Positions 25,786 through 32,401 of a stretch of DNA of 32,401 nt are shown here, one piece after another (position 1 is the stretch's first letter; each line of letters starts with the position of its first letter). The stretch is from Acidiferrobacteraceae bacterium (lineage in GTDB: Bacteria > Pseudomonadota > Gammaproteobacteria > HyVt-429). The notes below the pieces were generated by a model. That model did not search any database. It saw only the letters and a list, made by a program, of their open reading frames with translations, and was not told where the DNA came from. The position numbers and the translations under genes are program-made. The stretch spans positions 1 to 32,401 of the forward strand of contig DRJZ01000145.1 in the NCBI GenBank assembly GCA_011052015.1, written 5' to 3'.

Positions 25786-25815
25786 AAAGGGGCCAAACTT
25801 TAGTTTGGCCCCTTT
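25786..25815. terminator. Bidirectional-looking terminator hairpin
   Basis: Arms AAAGGGGCCAAACT (25786-25799) and AGTTTGGCCCCTTT (25802-25815) are perfect 14-bp complements with a 2-nt centre. It lies 30 bp past the first His-rich gene on the minus strand. Only three T residues close the stem there, so efficiency may depend on the long GC-rich stem. Confidence 0.75.
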
Positions 25816-25845
25816 GACAGGTTTAAGCTTTTTAGCTTTATATTT

Positions 25846-26319
25846 TTACTCGAACAATCCCTTGAGCCACCCCATGAAACCTTCTTCGGGTTTTACTTCG
25901 GCAGGTTTTACTTCGACAGATTTTGCTCCGGCAGGTCCCGCCCCAGAGGGTGGTCCACCAACTCCAGCGGGCCCCGCATCACTCCACGTCGCGTCTCCTG
26001 CTCCGCCGTGGTGTACAACCACATGCCACCTGTAGTGGGTGTTGTAATGATCAAAATGGAAACTTCTTGAAGCCACCGTATGTCCATCATGATTTAAAGC
26101 ACGGCATCCTACACCACCATGATGGCTGACGTGGAGCGTGCGGTGATGACCGTGATGTATGTTCCCGGTATGCCCGGCACTACCGTGATCCCCACAGGAA
26201 ATACGGATAGTTGAACCCGTTTCGTTTTCGATTCTGATTTCTCCCGCCCAGGCGGTGATGGGAATAATCAGCAATCCTGCCAAAATACCCATTCCCTGTT
26301 GTTTCATGGTTTTTCGCAT
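25846..26319 (-). CDS. Secreted histidine-rich protein, paralogue 1
   Basis: The 157-residue protein has a signal peptide (residues 1-25, ending ITAWA before GEIRIENETG). The mature N-terminal domain carries about 17 His in clusters (HTGNIHHGHHRTLHVSHHG; FHFDHYNTHYRWHVVVHHGG) and two Cys (ISCGDHG and VGCRALNH) that could form a disulfide. A Pro/Gly/Ala/Lys-rich tail follows and ends GFMGWLKGLFE. His clusters of this density suggest periplasmic or extracellular metal binding (zinc, copper or nickel), which is inference; I do not recognise a family. The ATG at 26319 has AAAGGAGG upstream. The paralogue lies 143 bp upstream, and the N-terminal 110 residues of the two are nearly identical. Confidence 0.82.
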   Translation of the reverse strand: MRKTMKQQGMGILAGLLIIPITAWAGEIRIENETGSTIRISCGDHGSAGHTGNIHHGHHRTLHVSHHGGVGCRALNHDGHTVASRSFHFDHYNTHYRWHVVVHHGGAGDATWSDAGPAGVGGPPSGAGPAGAKSVEVKPAEVKPEEGFMGWLKGLFE

Positions 26320-26360
26320 GTTTCCTCCTTTGTGACTTATTTAGCTATCGGGGTTATAGA

Positions 26361-26388
26361 AGAATAAAAGTCCTTTCCCCAAAAGCCC
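26361..26388 (-). promoter_or_regulatory. 28-nt conserved element, copy A
   Basis: On the minus strand it reads GGGCTTTT, GGGGAAA, GGACTTTT, ATTCT and ends 41 nt before the ATG of His-rich paralogue 1. The GGRCTTTT block occurs twice, 15 bp apart. The first block and the final TTCT could also be read as an ECF-type (-35/-10) promoter. Confidence 0.6.
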
Positions 26389-26462
26389 ACAGTCAGTTAC
26401 CGTGCCAGCAATGTATGGCCGCCCCGTTGTTGTTTGATTGACAAATCCCCGAGTATGGTACG

Positions 26463-26861
26463 TCAATGCGACCCGAATATTCCTTTGAGCACTCCCTCGA
26501 CCACCTCTCCTGCCACCTCTCCTGCCACCTCTTCTTCGACGGATTCTGACCCATGGTGCACGACCACATGCCATTTGAAGTGGGTGTTGTGAGGGTCAAA
26601 GTGGAAACTTCTCGAAGCCACCGTGTCTCCATGGCTTAAGGCGTGGCATTCTATCTCGCCATGATGGCTGACGTGGAGCGTACGGTGATGACCGTGATGA
26701 ATGTTCCCGGTATGCCCGGCACTGCCGTGGTCCCCACAGGAAACGCGGATAGTTGAGCCAGTTTCGTTTTCGATTCTGATTTGTCCCGCCCAGGCGGCGA
26801 TGGGGATCATCAGCAATCCTGCCAAAATACCCATTCCCTGATGTTTTATGATTTTTCGCAT
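26463..26861 (-). CDS. Secreted histidine-rich protein, paralogue 2
   Basis: The 132-residue protein is a tandem copy of its downstream neighbour. The signal peptide ends PIAAWA before GQIRIENETG. The His-rich domain is almost unchanged, including the two Cys and the strings NIHHGHHRTLHVSHHG and WHVVVHHG. After VVHHG the tail is different: Glu/Val-rich (SESVEEEVAGEVAGEVVEG) instead of Pro/Gly-rich, yet it ends with LKGIFGSH, matching the LKGLFE end of paralogue 1. The ATG at 26861 follows GGAGGAGG, the best ribosome-binding site in the area; an upstream in-frame ATG at 26900 has none. The upstream 28-nt element is also duplicated. Confidence 0.82.
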   Translation of the reverse strand: MRKIIKHQGMGILAGLLMIPIAAWAGQIRIENETGSTIRVSCGDHGSAGHTGNIHHGHHRTLHVSHHGEIECHALSHGDTVASRSFHFDPHNTHFKWHVVVHHGSESVEEEVAGEVAGEVVEGVLKGIFGSH

Positions 26862-26903
26862 GTTTCCTCCTCCGTATTTTAATATAGTTATCGTGGCCAT
26901 GGG

Positions 26904-26931
26904 AGAATAAAAGCCCTTTCCCCAAAAGTCC
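26904..26931 (-). promoter_or_regulatory. 28-nt conserved element, copy B
   Basis: On the minus strand it reads GGACTTTT, GGGGAAA, GGGCTTTT, ATTCT and ends 42 nt before the ATG of His-rich paralogue 2. It differs from copies A and C at two positions each. Confidence 0.6.
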
Positions 26932-26964
26932 AGCGCTAAGATAATTGTCTAAGAGAGTATCGAG

Positions 26965-26996
26965 GTAAAAAGAGCGGCGGCCGCATGTGGCCGCCC
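26965..26996 (-). terminator. Rho-independent terminator after DUF4282 gene
   Basis: GGCGGCC (26976-26982) and GGCCGCC (26989-26995) pair perfectly around a 6-nt loop. On the minus strand GCTC and then five T residues follow. It lies 13 bp past the DUF4282 stop and separates that gene from the His-rich pair. Confidence 0.78.
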
Positions 26997-27008
26997 AGTT
27001 AACGCATA

Positions 27009-27290
27009 TTATTTTTTTAGGGCTGCTGTATTCTCGGCTATTTGAAATACAGCCATTACGAATTCCAACCATAGCCGGGTAAGGGTGATCCAGACTATGA
27101 ACGTAATGGACGCCAAAATCAGAGCCCCGAATCCTGAGCCAACCCCCTTAGAAAAGCCGCTGAATGCTATAAACAGGCACAATAGACCTATAATAACGAC
27201 GCTGATGATGTAGATATATTTTATGATTTTAGGTGTGATGAACTTGGAGAAAGACATGTCGAACAGCGAATTAAAGAAACTTGAATCCAT
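27009..27290 (-). CDS. DUF4282-family membrane protein
   Basis: The 93-residue protein matches the DUF4282 pattern: a short N-terminus with LFDMSFSKFITPKIIKYIYI, a first membrane segment (about residues 24-45), a Gly-rich turn, a second segment (about 53-78), and the conserved RLWLEFVMAVFQIAENT at the C-terminal end. The biochemical role of the family is unknown. The ATG at 27290 is preceded by GGAGGG 5 nt upstream, so I prefer it to two earlier in-frame ATGs. A terminator follows directly, so it is probably a single-gene transcript. Confidence 0.85.
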   Translation of the reverse strand: MDSSFFNSLFDMSFSKFITPKIIKYIYIISVVIIGLLCLFIAFSGFSKGVGSGFGALILASITFIVWITLTRLWLEFVMAVFQIAENTAALKK

Positions 27291-27396
27291 AACGCCCTCC
27301 ATTGGGTTGTTTGATTTTCTTGGTTCATGCTTCATGCATGATAATTATAAGTTTACAGTATGGGCGCCTGCAAATCACCGATTCCTCTCTGATAGT

Positions 27397-28665
27397 TCAG
27401 GCGCCTAATAGTTTTACCGTCTCCGCCTTGATAAATTTATTTTGTTCCCACAAGACCAGTGGCCCCAACAGAGAATAATTGTCTACATGATGTTTTCCAT
27501 CAGCGCCCTTTCGGACACCGCGATGCTCAATGCTTTCCGGCGAGTTGGTTTTTACATTAATTCCGATGGATACGAAAGTGGGTATCTTCCCCTCGCCATG
27601 AATATCCGGTAGTGCCGGGCAATTGAATCCGGAATTGGCGTAAATAAACGGTAGGGGCTGGGCCGTATTTTTTACATTCAAAACACGAAGTTTTTCATTT
27701 TCCTTGGGTACATGAGTGTGCCCCATAACAACAATCTTTGCATGGTTGGCGTCCGCCAACTGTCCGGCATAGGCGCTCAGGTTGTTTTCAATATCGGGGT
27801 GCAACAAGGCATCCCATGCGCCTTCTACACCCAGAGGCTTACCATCGGGACCCAATCTCTTTTCAAAACTGGCAAAGAGTTTATGAAAGTCCTCATCAGC
27901 ATCGTCCAGCGATCGCGGTGCATGTCCACCGGGCATCATAATCTTTGTCTCCCAGTCAAGCCCGGTGACCTTTTGGGCGGCTGACATGATGGCATACCCG
28001 ACCGAACGTACTGCCGCGCCCGCAACGATCTTGGCAAAATCTTCGGTGGTGAGATTAACGCCGGTCGGTTCGCCCGTGCCCGGTAGTTCCGCCACGTTCT
28101 TCTTCCCGTTTTTTTTAAGTTGCTGCTCCGCATAATAGGCGCCAGCGCGTGTCATGTAATAACCAACGGGAAGCGGAGCAATGACATTGTTCGAGTTTTT
28201 GTATGGCGCGCACATCATGGAAAAATTATGTCCGTGGGTACAAATCAATGTTCCGTTATCCAAGGGCTTGTAGATATTGGGTTGTAGATGTATCGATTTT
28301 TTGGTGATCGGGCCAGACAGTATTTTTAGATCAGCAGCGGTCACGGCCATGTCGTGATTTCCGTTTACGAAGCTGACCTTCTTAATCTTGTCGACCAGGA
28401 CGCGGATGAGCTTAAATAAATCTTTGTTCTGGGGGTTTTGAATAATTTCCGTGAACGTGGCCGGTATTTCGGAGGGAAGATAGGTCCATAGGTCGACGAA
28501 ATCGCCCAGCAAGATGAGCTCTTTAATCTGGTCCGCATGGGCCATCAGGTAATTCAACACCGCTTGAATATACGGACCGTGGATATTTGCCTGGTACCAG
28601 TTAGTCGGCTGATTGGTACCAATATGGATATCGCTAAGAATAATAATAAAACGGGTATCGGCCAT
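27397..28665 (-). CDS. Calcineurin-like metallophosphoesterase
   Basis: This 422-residue cytoplasmic enzyme is a member of the binuclear-metal phosphoesterases. All five motifs are visible: LSDIHIG (DxH), LLGDFVDLW (GDxxD), VNGNHD (GNHD), ICTHGHNF (GH) and VVMGHTHVP (GHTH). Between the fourth and fifth motifs is an insertion of about 130 residues with no recognisable fold. A C-terminal extension of about 100 residues follows motif five. This is well above the size of small MPE phosphodiesterases, so the substrate (nucleotide, lipid or protein phosphate) cannot be named. The gene is divergent from a Crp-family regulator, and a perfect palindrome sits 22-47 bp before its ATG. Confidence 0.9.
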   Translation of the reverse strand: MADTRFIIILSDIHIGTNQPTNWYQANIHGPYIQAVLNYLMAHADQIKELILLGDFVDLWTYLPSEIPATFTEIIQNPQNKDLFKLIRVLVDKIKKVSFVNGNHDMAVTAADLKILSGPITKKSIHLQPNIYKPLDNGTLICTHGHNFSMMCAPYKNSNNVIAPLPVGYYMTRAGAYYAEQQLKKNGKKNVAELPGTGEPTGVNLTTEDFAKIVAGAAVRSVGYAIMSAAQKVTGLDWETKIMMPGGHAPRSLDDADEDFHKLFASFEKRLGPDGKPLGVEGAWDALLHPDIENNLSAYAGQLADANHAKIVVMGHTHVPKENEKLRVLNVKNTAQPLPFIYANSGFNCPALPDIHGEGKIPTFVSIGINVKTNSPESIEHRGVRKGADGKHHVDNYSLLGPLVLWEQNKFIKAETVKLLGA

Positions 28666-28687
28666 AGTTTTTAGGGGCTTGGCAGCA

Positions 28688-28712
28688 TTAAATTTACACC
28701 TTGTAAATTTAA
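28688..28712. promoter_or_regulatory. 25-bp perfect palindrome (operator candidate)
   Basis: TTAAATTTACA (28688-28698) and TGTAAATTTAA (28702-28712) are exact complements around CCT. It lies between the divergent phosphoesterase and regulator genes, close to the former. It has a repressor or activator operator layout. It lacks a GC-rich stem, so a terminator is unlikely. Confidence 0.55.
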
Positions 28713-28925
28713 ACTAAACTCGGTGTGATGGCTGTGGAGTATGCACTGGATATAGAAGACATTAGGTGTTAATTGTGTTTTGCCCTATATCCATAAAAAT
28801 AGTATGCTTTATTAAAGTGCCGGGCAACGATATATTGTCGGTTCGTTGCAAAACCGGGGATAGAGGATATTCTATTGTGGGGCAAGTCAAATTCGGACCA
28901 CCACCTATATATAGCTCTTAAGAAA

Positions 28926-29585
28926 ATGGCTCACATCGCTAAAAATATCGATCTTCGCAGCATTGCACTTTTCTCTGATTTGCCAGAAAAGGTATTAGAG
29001 AAACTGTTGAAACACATGACTATCCATACTTATCCACGTGCAACGATTATTTTTCGTGAGGGTGACCACGCCGGTGGTCTTTACTTTATCCATTCCGGAA
29101 AGGTAAGAATATTTGTCGGCAATGAAGAAGGTCGGGAGTTGGTGTTACGCACTCAAGGGCAGGGGGAATATTTTGGAGAAATGTCACTCTTTAGTGAAGT
29201 GCCTCGCTCCGCATCAGTTAAGACAGTAGAGGAAACAAAATTATCGTTGATATCACGTCCGGACTTTAAGGTTTGTTTGACCGAAAGCCCGGAAATTTCA
29301 TATCATTTAATTAGCATGCTCAGCCATCGAATCCGACTGCTTACAGATGAGATGAAAAACCTGTCGTTTCTTGATGTGAGTGGCAGACTCGCACGGCTAC
29401 TAATCGATCAATCAACAAATCAAGACGGTAGGTGGATTGTAAAAGGACTCACGCAACAGGAAATTGCCGATATGATCGGCGCATCTCGTGAGATGGTAAG
29501 CCGGTCCATGAGAGATCTCATCAAAAGCGACCACATTTTGGTTGATGGCAACACCATTATCATCAAGATGAAATTGCCAGTGTAA
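28926..29585 (+). CDS. Crp/Fnr-family transcriptional regulator
   Basis: The 219-residue DNA-binding protein has an N-terminal cyclic-nucleotide-binding-type domain (about residues 10-125) and a C-terminal winged helix-turn-helix (about 148-215). The effector pocket shows GEYFGEMSLFSEVPRSASV, with the Glu and Arg that contact the phosphate of cAMP in Crp, so a cyclic nucleotide is a likely ligand. There is no N-terminal Cys cluster, which argues against an oxygen-sensing Fnr. The recognition helix region is LTQQEIADMIGASREMVSRSMRDL. I prefer the ATG at 28926, where family similarity begins; TTG at 28875 has GAGG about 8 nt upstream and is an alternative. It may bind the palindrome upstream. 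Confidence 0.9.
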   Translation: MAHIAKNIDLRSIALFSDLPEKVLEKLLKHMTIHTYPRATIIFREGDHAGGLYFIHSGKVRIFVGNEEGRELVLRTQGQGEYFGEMSLFSEVPRSASVKTVEETKLSLISRPDFKVCLTESPEISYHLISMLSHRIRLLTDEMKNLSFLDVSGRLARLLIDQSTNQDGRWIVKGLTQQEIADMIGASREMVSRSMRDLIKSDHILVDGNTIIIKMKLPV

Positions 29586-29632
29586 TTTTTCCATATGGAG
29601 GGTCTTGTGGGCTGTCTGCTGGGTTTCGGAGA

Positions 29633-29893
29633 TCAGCCATTTGGGCTTGGCACCTCGTCGGGGGCCTGACTCGAACGTGTGGCCAACTCTTTGTAGTACC
29701 GCTTCAGGTAGACGGGCCAAAGCACCAACTCTTTGACTTCGGTGGCGCCCTCCATATATTTAGCCTCACCGGCAACTTCCCGGTCAGCGAGGGCGCTGGC
29801 GGCACCGGATGTCAGCATCAATACAACCCCGGCGCCGAACCAGGAGATCACCAGCAGATTAAAGACCAAGACGCCCATCATCAGTAGATGCAT
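29633..29893 (-). CDS. Small single-span membrane protein
   Basis: I do not recognise this 86-residue protein. Residues about 2-33 are hydrophobic (MGVLVFNLLVISWFGAGVVL then MLTSGAASAL), forming one membrane segment. A mixed-charge tail of 50 residues follows (VKELVLWPVYLKRYYKELA). The ATG at 29893 has GGAGGG 8 nt upstream, which decides the start; earlier in-frame starts lack one. It converges with the Crp-family gene, ending 47 bp from it. Confidence 0.65.
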   Translation of the reverse strand: MHLLMMGVLVFNLLVISWFGAGVVLMLTSGAASALADREVAGEAKYMEGATEVKELVLWPVYLKRYYKELATRSSQAPDEVPSPNG

Positions 29894-30444
29894 GTTATTT
29901 TCCCTCCATGGGTGGCGGTTGAGGAATAATGGGGACCCCGACCATATACATGCCACTGCAATCTTGGGACCCACCCGTCCCGGTTCGGTGTGCTGTCTTA
30001 CCTGTCCGGGCCTTATAAAGCCTATCGGCCGGTCTGCCAGATTTGTTTAGGGATTTAATTCCCAAAAGTGATCAGGCCGCCAGAAAGTGGCCACCCCTGG
30101 TGTCAAAAAGGTCGTTGATTCAGAAGATCGGCGGGCCCCTACTTAACTTCGCAAATGCCGCAGCAACCAGTTAGGCCGCCAATTTCTTGGGTAATTCCCA
30201 ACTCAAAGCCCCGGGAATAAGGGACTGAACATAGCCCACAATTACCGATTTTGGGTCTAGGAAGAGGCCCGGTTATTACTGCAAAATCGGGCCCTGTAGA
30301 CAGACGGGCATTACTTTTAGCATAACTTTAACTATTCTTTTTATCTAATTGATTTTAAAAGACAATAAGATTTGACGAATGGCATGGAGTAAGCTAGATT
30401 TGAGGCATCAGTTATAAACTAAATTGATGTATCTAGGAGCCTTG
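29894..30444. other. Intergenic region with inverted repeat and promoter
   Basis: This 550-bp divergent gap has no credible gene. Visible features are a distant 9-bp inverted repeat (CCGATTTTG 30245-30253 and CAAAATCGG 30282-30290, 28-nt loop) and an AT-rich stretch 30310-30370. A sigma-70-like promoter is at 30372-30400. The stretch 30060-30240 holds several short GC-rich inverted pieces that I cannot classify. Confidence 0.5.
30372..30400 (+). promoter_or_regulatory. Sigma-70-like promoter for lipoprotein gene
   Basis: TTGACG (30372-30377) and TAGATT (30395-30400) are 17 bp apart, 44 bp before the ATG at 30445. The -10 box matches consensus at 4 of 6 positions. Confidence 0.5.
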
Positions 30445-31005
30445 ATGATAAATTACAAACAATCCAGCCGCCAGGTGGCGGCTCTCGCGCTGGCCTCGGT
30501 ACTCACCGCCTGCGGCAGGGGGCCGGATACCTCCAGCGGGGGTGGCGGTGATTTCATCGTAAATAGCCCCAGTAGTGCCGTGCGGCTAAATGCCTTCTCA
30601 GATTTCAAATGCACTGACGGCTGGACCGACAGTGATGGCGCCATGGGACTGGCCAGTGGCACTGGCAATGGCACCTGTGAAGCGGTGTTCCCCGGCCCCT
30701 CCGGTACCTACCGGGTTGAAGTGTTGGCGCAAAGCGAGTACGACGGCACATCTTCCTTCGCGGTGGGCATCAATCGTCAGATTGTGTACGCAGGGGTTTA
30801 CCCCTTGTCGCAATCATCATTAAATTGCAACTGTTCCAATTGGCAGCAAAACTGCCCGGATAAAGTGGTTATGCTTGATGCTGGCACACATCAGATCAAG
30901 ACCGGCGATACCTTGCGGTTTATAGGCCAGGAGATGTACGCCTGTAGCACTAGTTATGGCGCGTCGGCCAAATGGCACGAACTCGTGTTCACACGGATTA
31001 ATTGA
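30445..31005 (+). CDS. Lipoprotein, possible carbohydrate-binding fold
   Basis: The 186-residue precursor has a lipoprotein signal ending LASVLTACG, the Cys at about residue 23 being the lipidation site. A Ser/Gly linker (TSSGGGGDF) and a single domain of about 145 residues follow. The domain is rich in beta-strand patterns (GTYRVEVLAQSEYDGTSSF; VVMLDAGTHQIKTGDTLRF) and ends AKWHELVFTRIN, resembling the jelly-roll of carbohydrate-binding modules. It has six Cys in the mature domain (including NCNCSNWQQNC), so disulfides are likely. No catalytic motif is visible. The ATG at 30445 has AGGAG 5 nt upstream; a TTG at 30424 is an unlikely alternative. Confidence 0.72.
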   Translation: MINYKQSSRQVAALALASVLTACGRGPDTSSGGGGDFIVNSPSSAVRLNAFSDFKCTDGWTDSDGAMGLASGTGNGTCEAVFPGPSGTYRVEVLAQSEYDGTSSFAVGINRQIVYAGVYPLSQSSLNCNCSNWQQNCPDKVVMLDAGTHQIKTGDTLRFIGQEMYACSTSYGASAKWHELVFTRIN

Positions 31006-31114
31006 TTTTTATTGGACCCGGTTTTCTTGGGGTGTTCCTAGAAGAGTGCTAAACGTTCTTCGTTTGTTTGGAAAATAAATTTGTTCTCTTAATTGATTCT
31101 TGCAGTTTATAGCA

Positions 31115-31678
31115 TCAAAATAGTTCGATATCTTTCTTCTTTTTCTTGCCCTGTTTTGAAGCCTTGCTGAGAGCATCATCGATGGACAGGCCCTCAATGA
31201 TGGCCTGATACAGTTTTCGATCTTCTTCCGTGTTGTAGCGTTGGTGAATATCGTCTTTAAGCACCTGCCATGCGGATTCATCGTTGAGTTGATCCGGGGC
31301 ATGCAGCAGATCCTTGACCCGCTGCATGCTTTTTGAAGCGTGCCGCAGTCGCTGGGTCAGCTTGTCGTAGAACTGAAACCCCACGGTCCCTGCTTGTACC
31401 TTGTCCAGGTATTTGTCACAGGCACCGATGATTTCATTCACTCCGGTGTTTGCCGCAGACTTTTTGTTCAACGCTTCGGCGAGTATTTTTATCTCCTGAA
31501 CATCGGTGACCATCGTCATAAAAGTCTGGATTAGTTGGCGCATTGTTCCGCCTGCATCGTTCATTGCCAGCTTTAATTCCCCGCTGGAAATGTCCATGAA
31601 CAGGGCGAGTTCCTGCACTAACAGGCCGTTGTCTGGTGAGAGTGCTTTGTTATCTTTGGGTTTCTTGGCTTTGCTCAT
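31115..31678 (-). CDS. Helical cytoplasmic protein of unknown function
   Basis: This 187-residue protein lacks a signal or membrane segment and is almost wholly alpha-helical. The centre has GFQFYDKLTQRLRHASKSMQRV, a pattern like the QFQDxxxQRLxHV helix seen in several chemotaxis-associated proteins such as phosphatase CheZ-like proteins. This resemblance is short and I do not assign a function. The C-terminus is strongly basic (KQGKKKKKDIELF). The ATG at 31678 has AAGGAG upstream. It is transcribed divergently from the small membrane protein on its right. Confidence 0.68.
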   Translation of the reverse strand: MSKAKKPKDNKALSPDNGLLVQELALFMDISSGELKLAMNDAGGTMRQLIQTFMTMVTDVQEIKILAEALNKKSAANTGVNEIIGACDKYLDKVQAGTVGFQFYDKLTQRLRHASKSMQRVKDLLHAPDQLNDESAWQVLKDDIHQRYNTEEDRKLYQAIIEGLSIDDALSKASKQGKKKKKDIELF

Positions 31679-31779
31679 GTCCGCTCCTTATTACGCATTC
31701 CATCTGCACCATTTAAACACACGTAGCCACAATCAGTCATCTATTGCCTGATTTGCTTGACCCCAAATATTCGTCAAGC

Positions 31780-31788
31780 TGGTATAAT
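31780..31788 (+). promoter_or_regulatory. Extended -10 promoter
   Basis: TGG directly before a perfect TATAAT (31783-31788) gives the extended -10 form TGnTATAAT, which does not need a good -35. A TTGACC at 31757-31762 is 20 bp away, too far for normal use. The next start is 85 bp downstream. Confidence 0.6.
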
Positions 31789-31873
31789 ACTGCTCAACTT
31801 GACCTGGGTCACCTACCAAATACGATGGCAGGCCCCTTTTCTTTATGAATGAGATTTAAGAAAATTGTAGAAA

Positions 31874-32155
31874 ATGGTAGCAGCAGCTTATTTTGTTATT
31901 GGTCATATTTTACTTGTCCTGGCCGCTGGTCTTTTATTTCTTACTTCGTCAATAGTAAAAGCTCCAAATAAATCAATACATACATTTTATGTTGTAATAG
32001 CAGTTCTGTTACTGGGCTTATCAACAATAAACACGGTTATGCTTGTTAGGCTAGGTGGTAATGTGGGAACTATTGATATATTAAGTGCTGCCGGGCCGAC
32101 TATTCTTGTGATATTTTTAGTCTTCTCGATAATCAAAGAAAGCATTTTCAAGTAA
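31874..32155 (+). CDS. Small polytopic membrane protein
   Basis: I do not recognise this 93-residue protein. Three hydrophobic segments are visible (about residues 4-27, 36-58 and 70-88), separated by short loops (VKAPNKS; RLGGNVGTID). The composition, AT-rich with few charges, differs from the core genes of the window. The ATG at 31874 has only a weak purine stretch upstream. An extended -10 promoter lies 85 bp before it. The gene is next to a transposase fragment. Confidence 0.6.
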   Translation: MVAAAYFVIGHILLVLAAGLLFLTSSIVKAPNKSIHTFYVVIAVLLLGLSTINTVMLVRLGGNVGTIDILSAAGPTILVIFLVFSIIKESIFK

Positions 32156-32281
32156 ATGGGGGAACCTCAGACTACTTGAAACACTCCTTTACATCAAAAA
32201 TTACATGTTTAATCATGGCTTTATTCTATTTCAAACAGTCTGACCCCTTGATTTGTTGATTTGTAAAAATAAATCACTCCG

Positions 32282-32401
32282 ATCCTTTTAATTCAGGACG
32301 AATTTTCTCAACTAAAGAAACGATATTGGGGCAGGCATTTTTGGGCGATAGGGTATGGTGCTTGGTCGACAGGAAACATAACAGATGAGATGGTACAAGA
32401 A
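32282..32401 (+). pseudogene. IS200/IS605-type transposase tnpA, N-terminally truncated, runs off window
   Basis: The plus frame from about 32282 reads ILLIQDEFSQLKKRYWGRHF and then WAIGYGAWSTGNITDEMVQE to the window end. This matches the second half of IS200-type TnpA, in which a F.xLKK.YWG.HFW.xGY block is followed by the T..E.I.xYI helix. An in-frame TAA lies at 32270-32272 and I find no N-terminal half (the HUH motif part) upstream, so the gene is a 5'-truncated remnant or was interrupted. The 3' end lies outside the window. Confidence 0.72.

Noticed and set aside
31757-31788. TTGACC/TATAAT as a normal sigma-70 promoter
   Set aside because: Spacing is 20 bp, too long; the extended -10 alone is the more likely active element.

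Overview
The window is a typical gammaproteobacterial chromosome segment with moderate G+C. It has dense genes on both strands and no rRNA, tRNA, CRISPR array or intact prophage that I can see. The order priA - argS - SPOR-domain protein at the left end matches the order known in Pseudomonas, where hslVU follows. The other housekeeping genes (thyA, folA, a def paralogue, a GcvR-like ACT protein) also fit Gammaproteobacteria. I cannot name a genus.

Layout. 1-4815 (minus strand): priA, argS and a SPOR protein, for replication restart, translation and cell envelope. 4816-5309: a regulatory gap with an inverted pair of DnaA boxes and a second palindrome. 5310-7348: a fructosamine-kinase-like gene closely followed by a polytopic membrane protein. 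7228-8969: a 188-bp direct repeat flanks about 1.4 kb carrying a lone SAM methyltransferase. Each repeat copy spans the tail-to-tail junction of the membrane-protein gene and a glycosyltransferase gene, so each side keeps a fragment of the other gene. 8874-12783 (minus): thyA, folA, a small membrane-anchored protein, a GT39-like membrane protein and a GT2 glycosyltransferase. 13248-17683 (plus): a zinc-ribbon/coiled-coil protein, an outer-membrane beta-barrel, a PqiA-domain protein overlapped by a lipoprotein with an HExxHxxxH motif, a GcvR-like protein and peptide deformylase. 17825-22384: a solitary GspE/PilB-type ATPase converging on a flippase, a truncated monooxygenase-like ORF and an EamA exporter. 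22443-25572: a possible small-RNA locus, a Sel1-repeat protein and a CPA-type antiporter with an RCK domain.

25846-28665 (minus) holds accessory genes: two tandem histidine-rich secreted paralogues, a DUF4282 membrane protein and a metallophosphoesterase. A perfect 25-bp palindrome separates the phosphoesterase from a divergent Crp-family regulator. 28926-32401 carries that regulator, small membrane proteins, a lipoprotein with a possible carbohydrate-binding fold, a helical protein of unknown role, and at the right edge the C-terminal part of an IS200/IS605-type transposase.

The strongest second-look items are: (1) a 28-nt element found three times, twice about 41 nt upstream of the tandem His-rich genes and once inside the repeat-flanked insert; (2) the repeat-flanked insert; (3) the His-rich pair with replaced tails but a shared C-terminal mini-motif; (4) a sigma-54-like motif plus strong terminator that could define a small RNA; (5) the palindrome in front of the phosphoesterase. 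Function is inferred by family recognition from reading alone; no database search was run.
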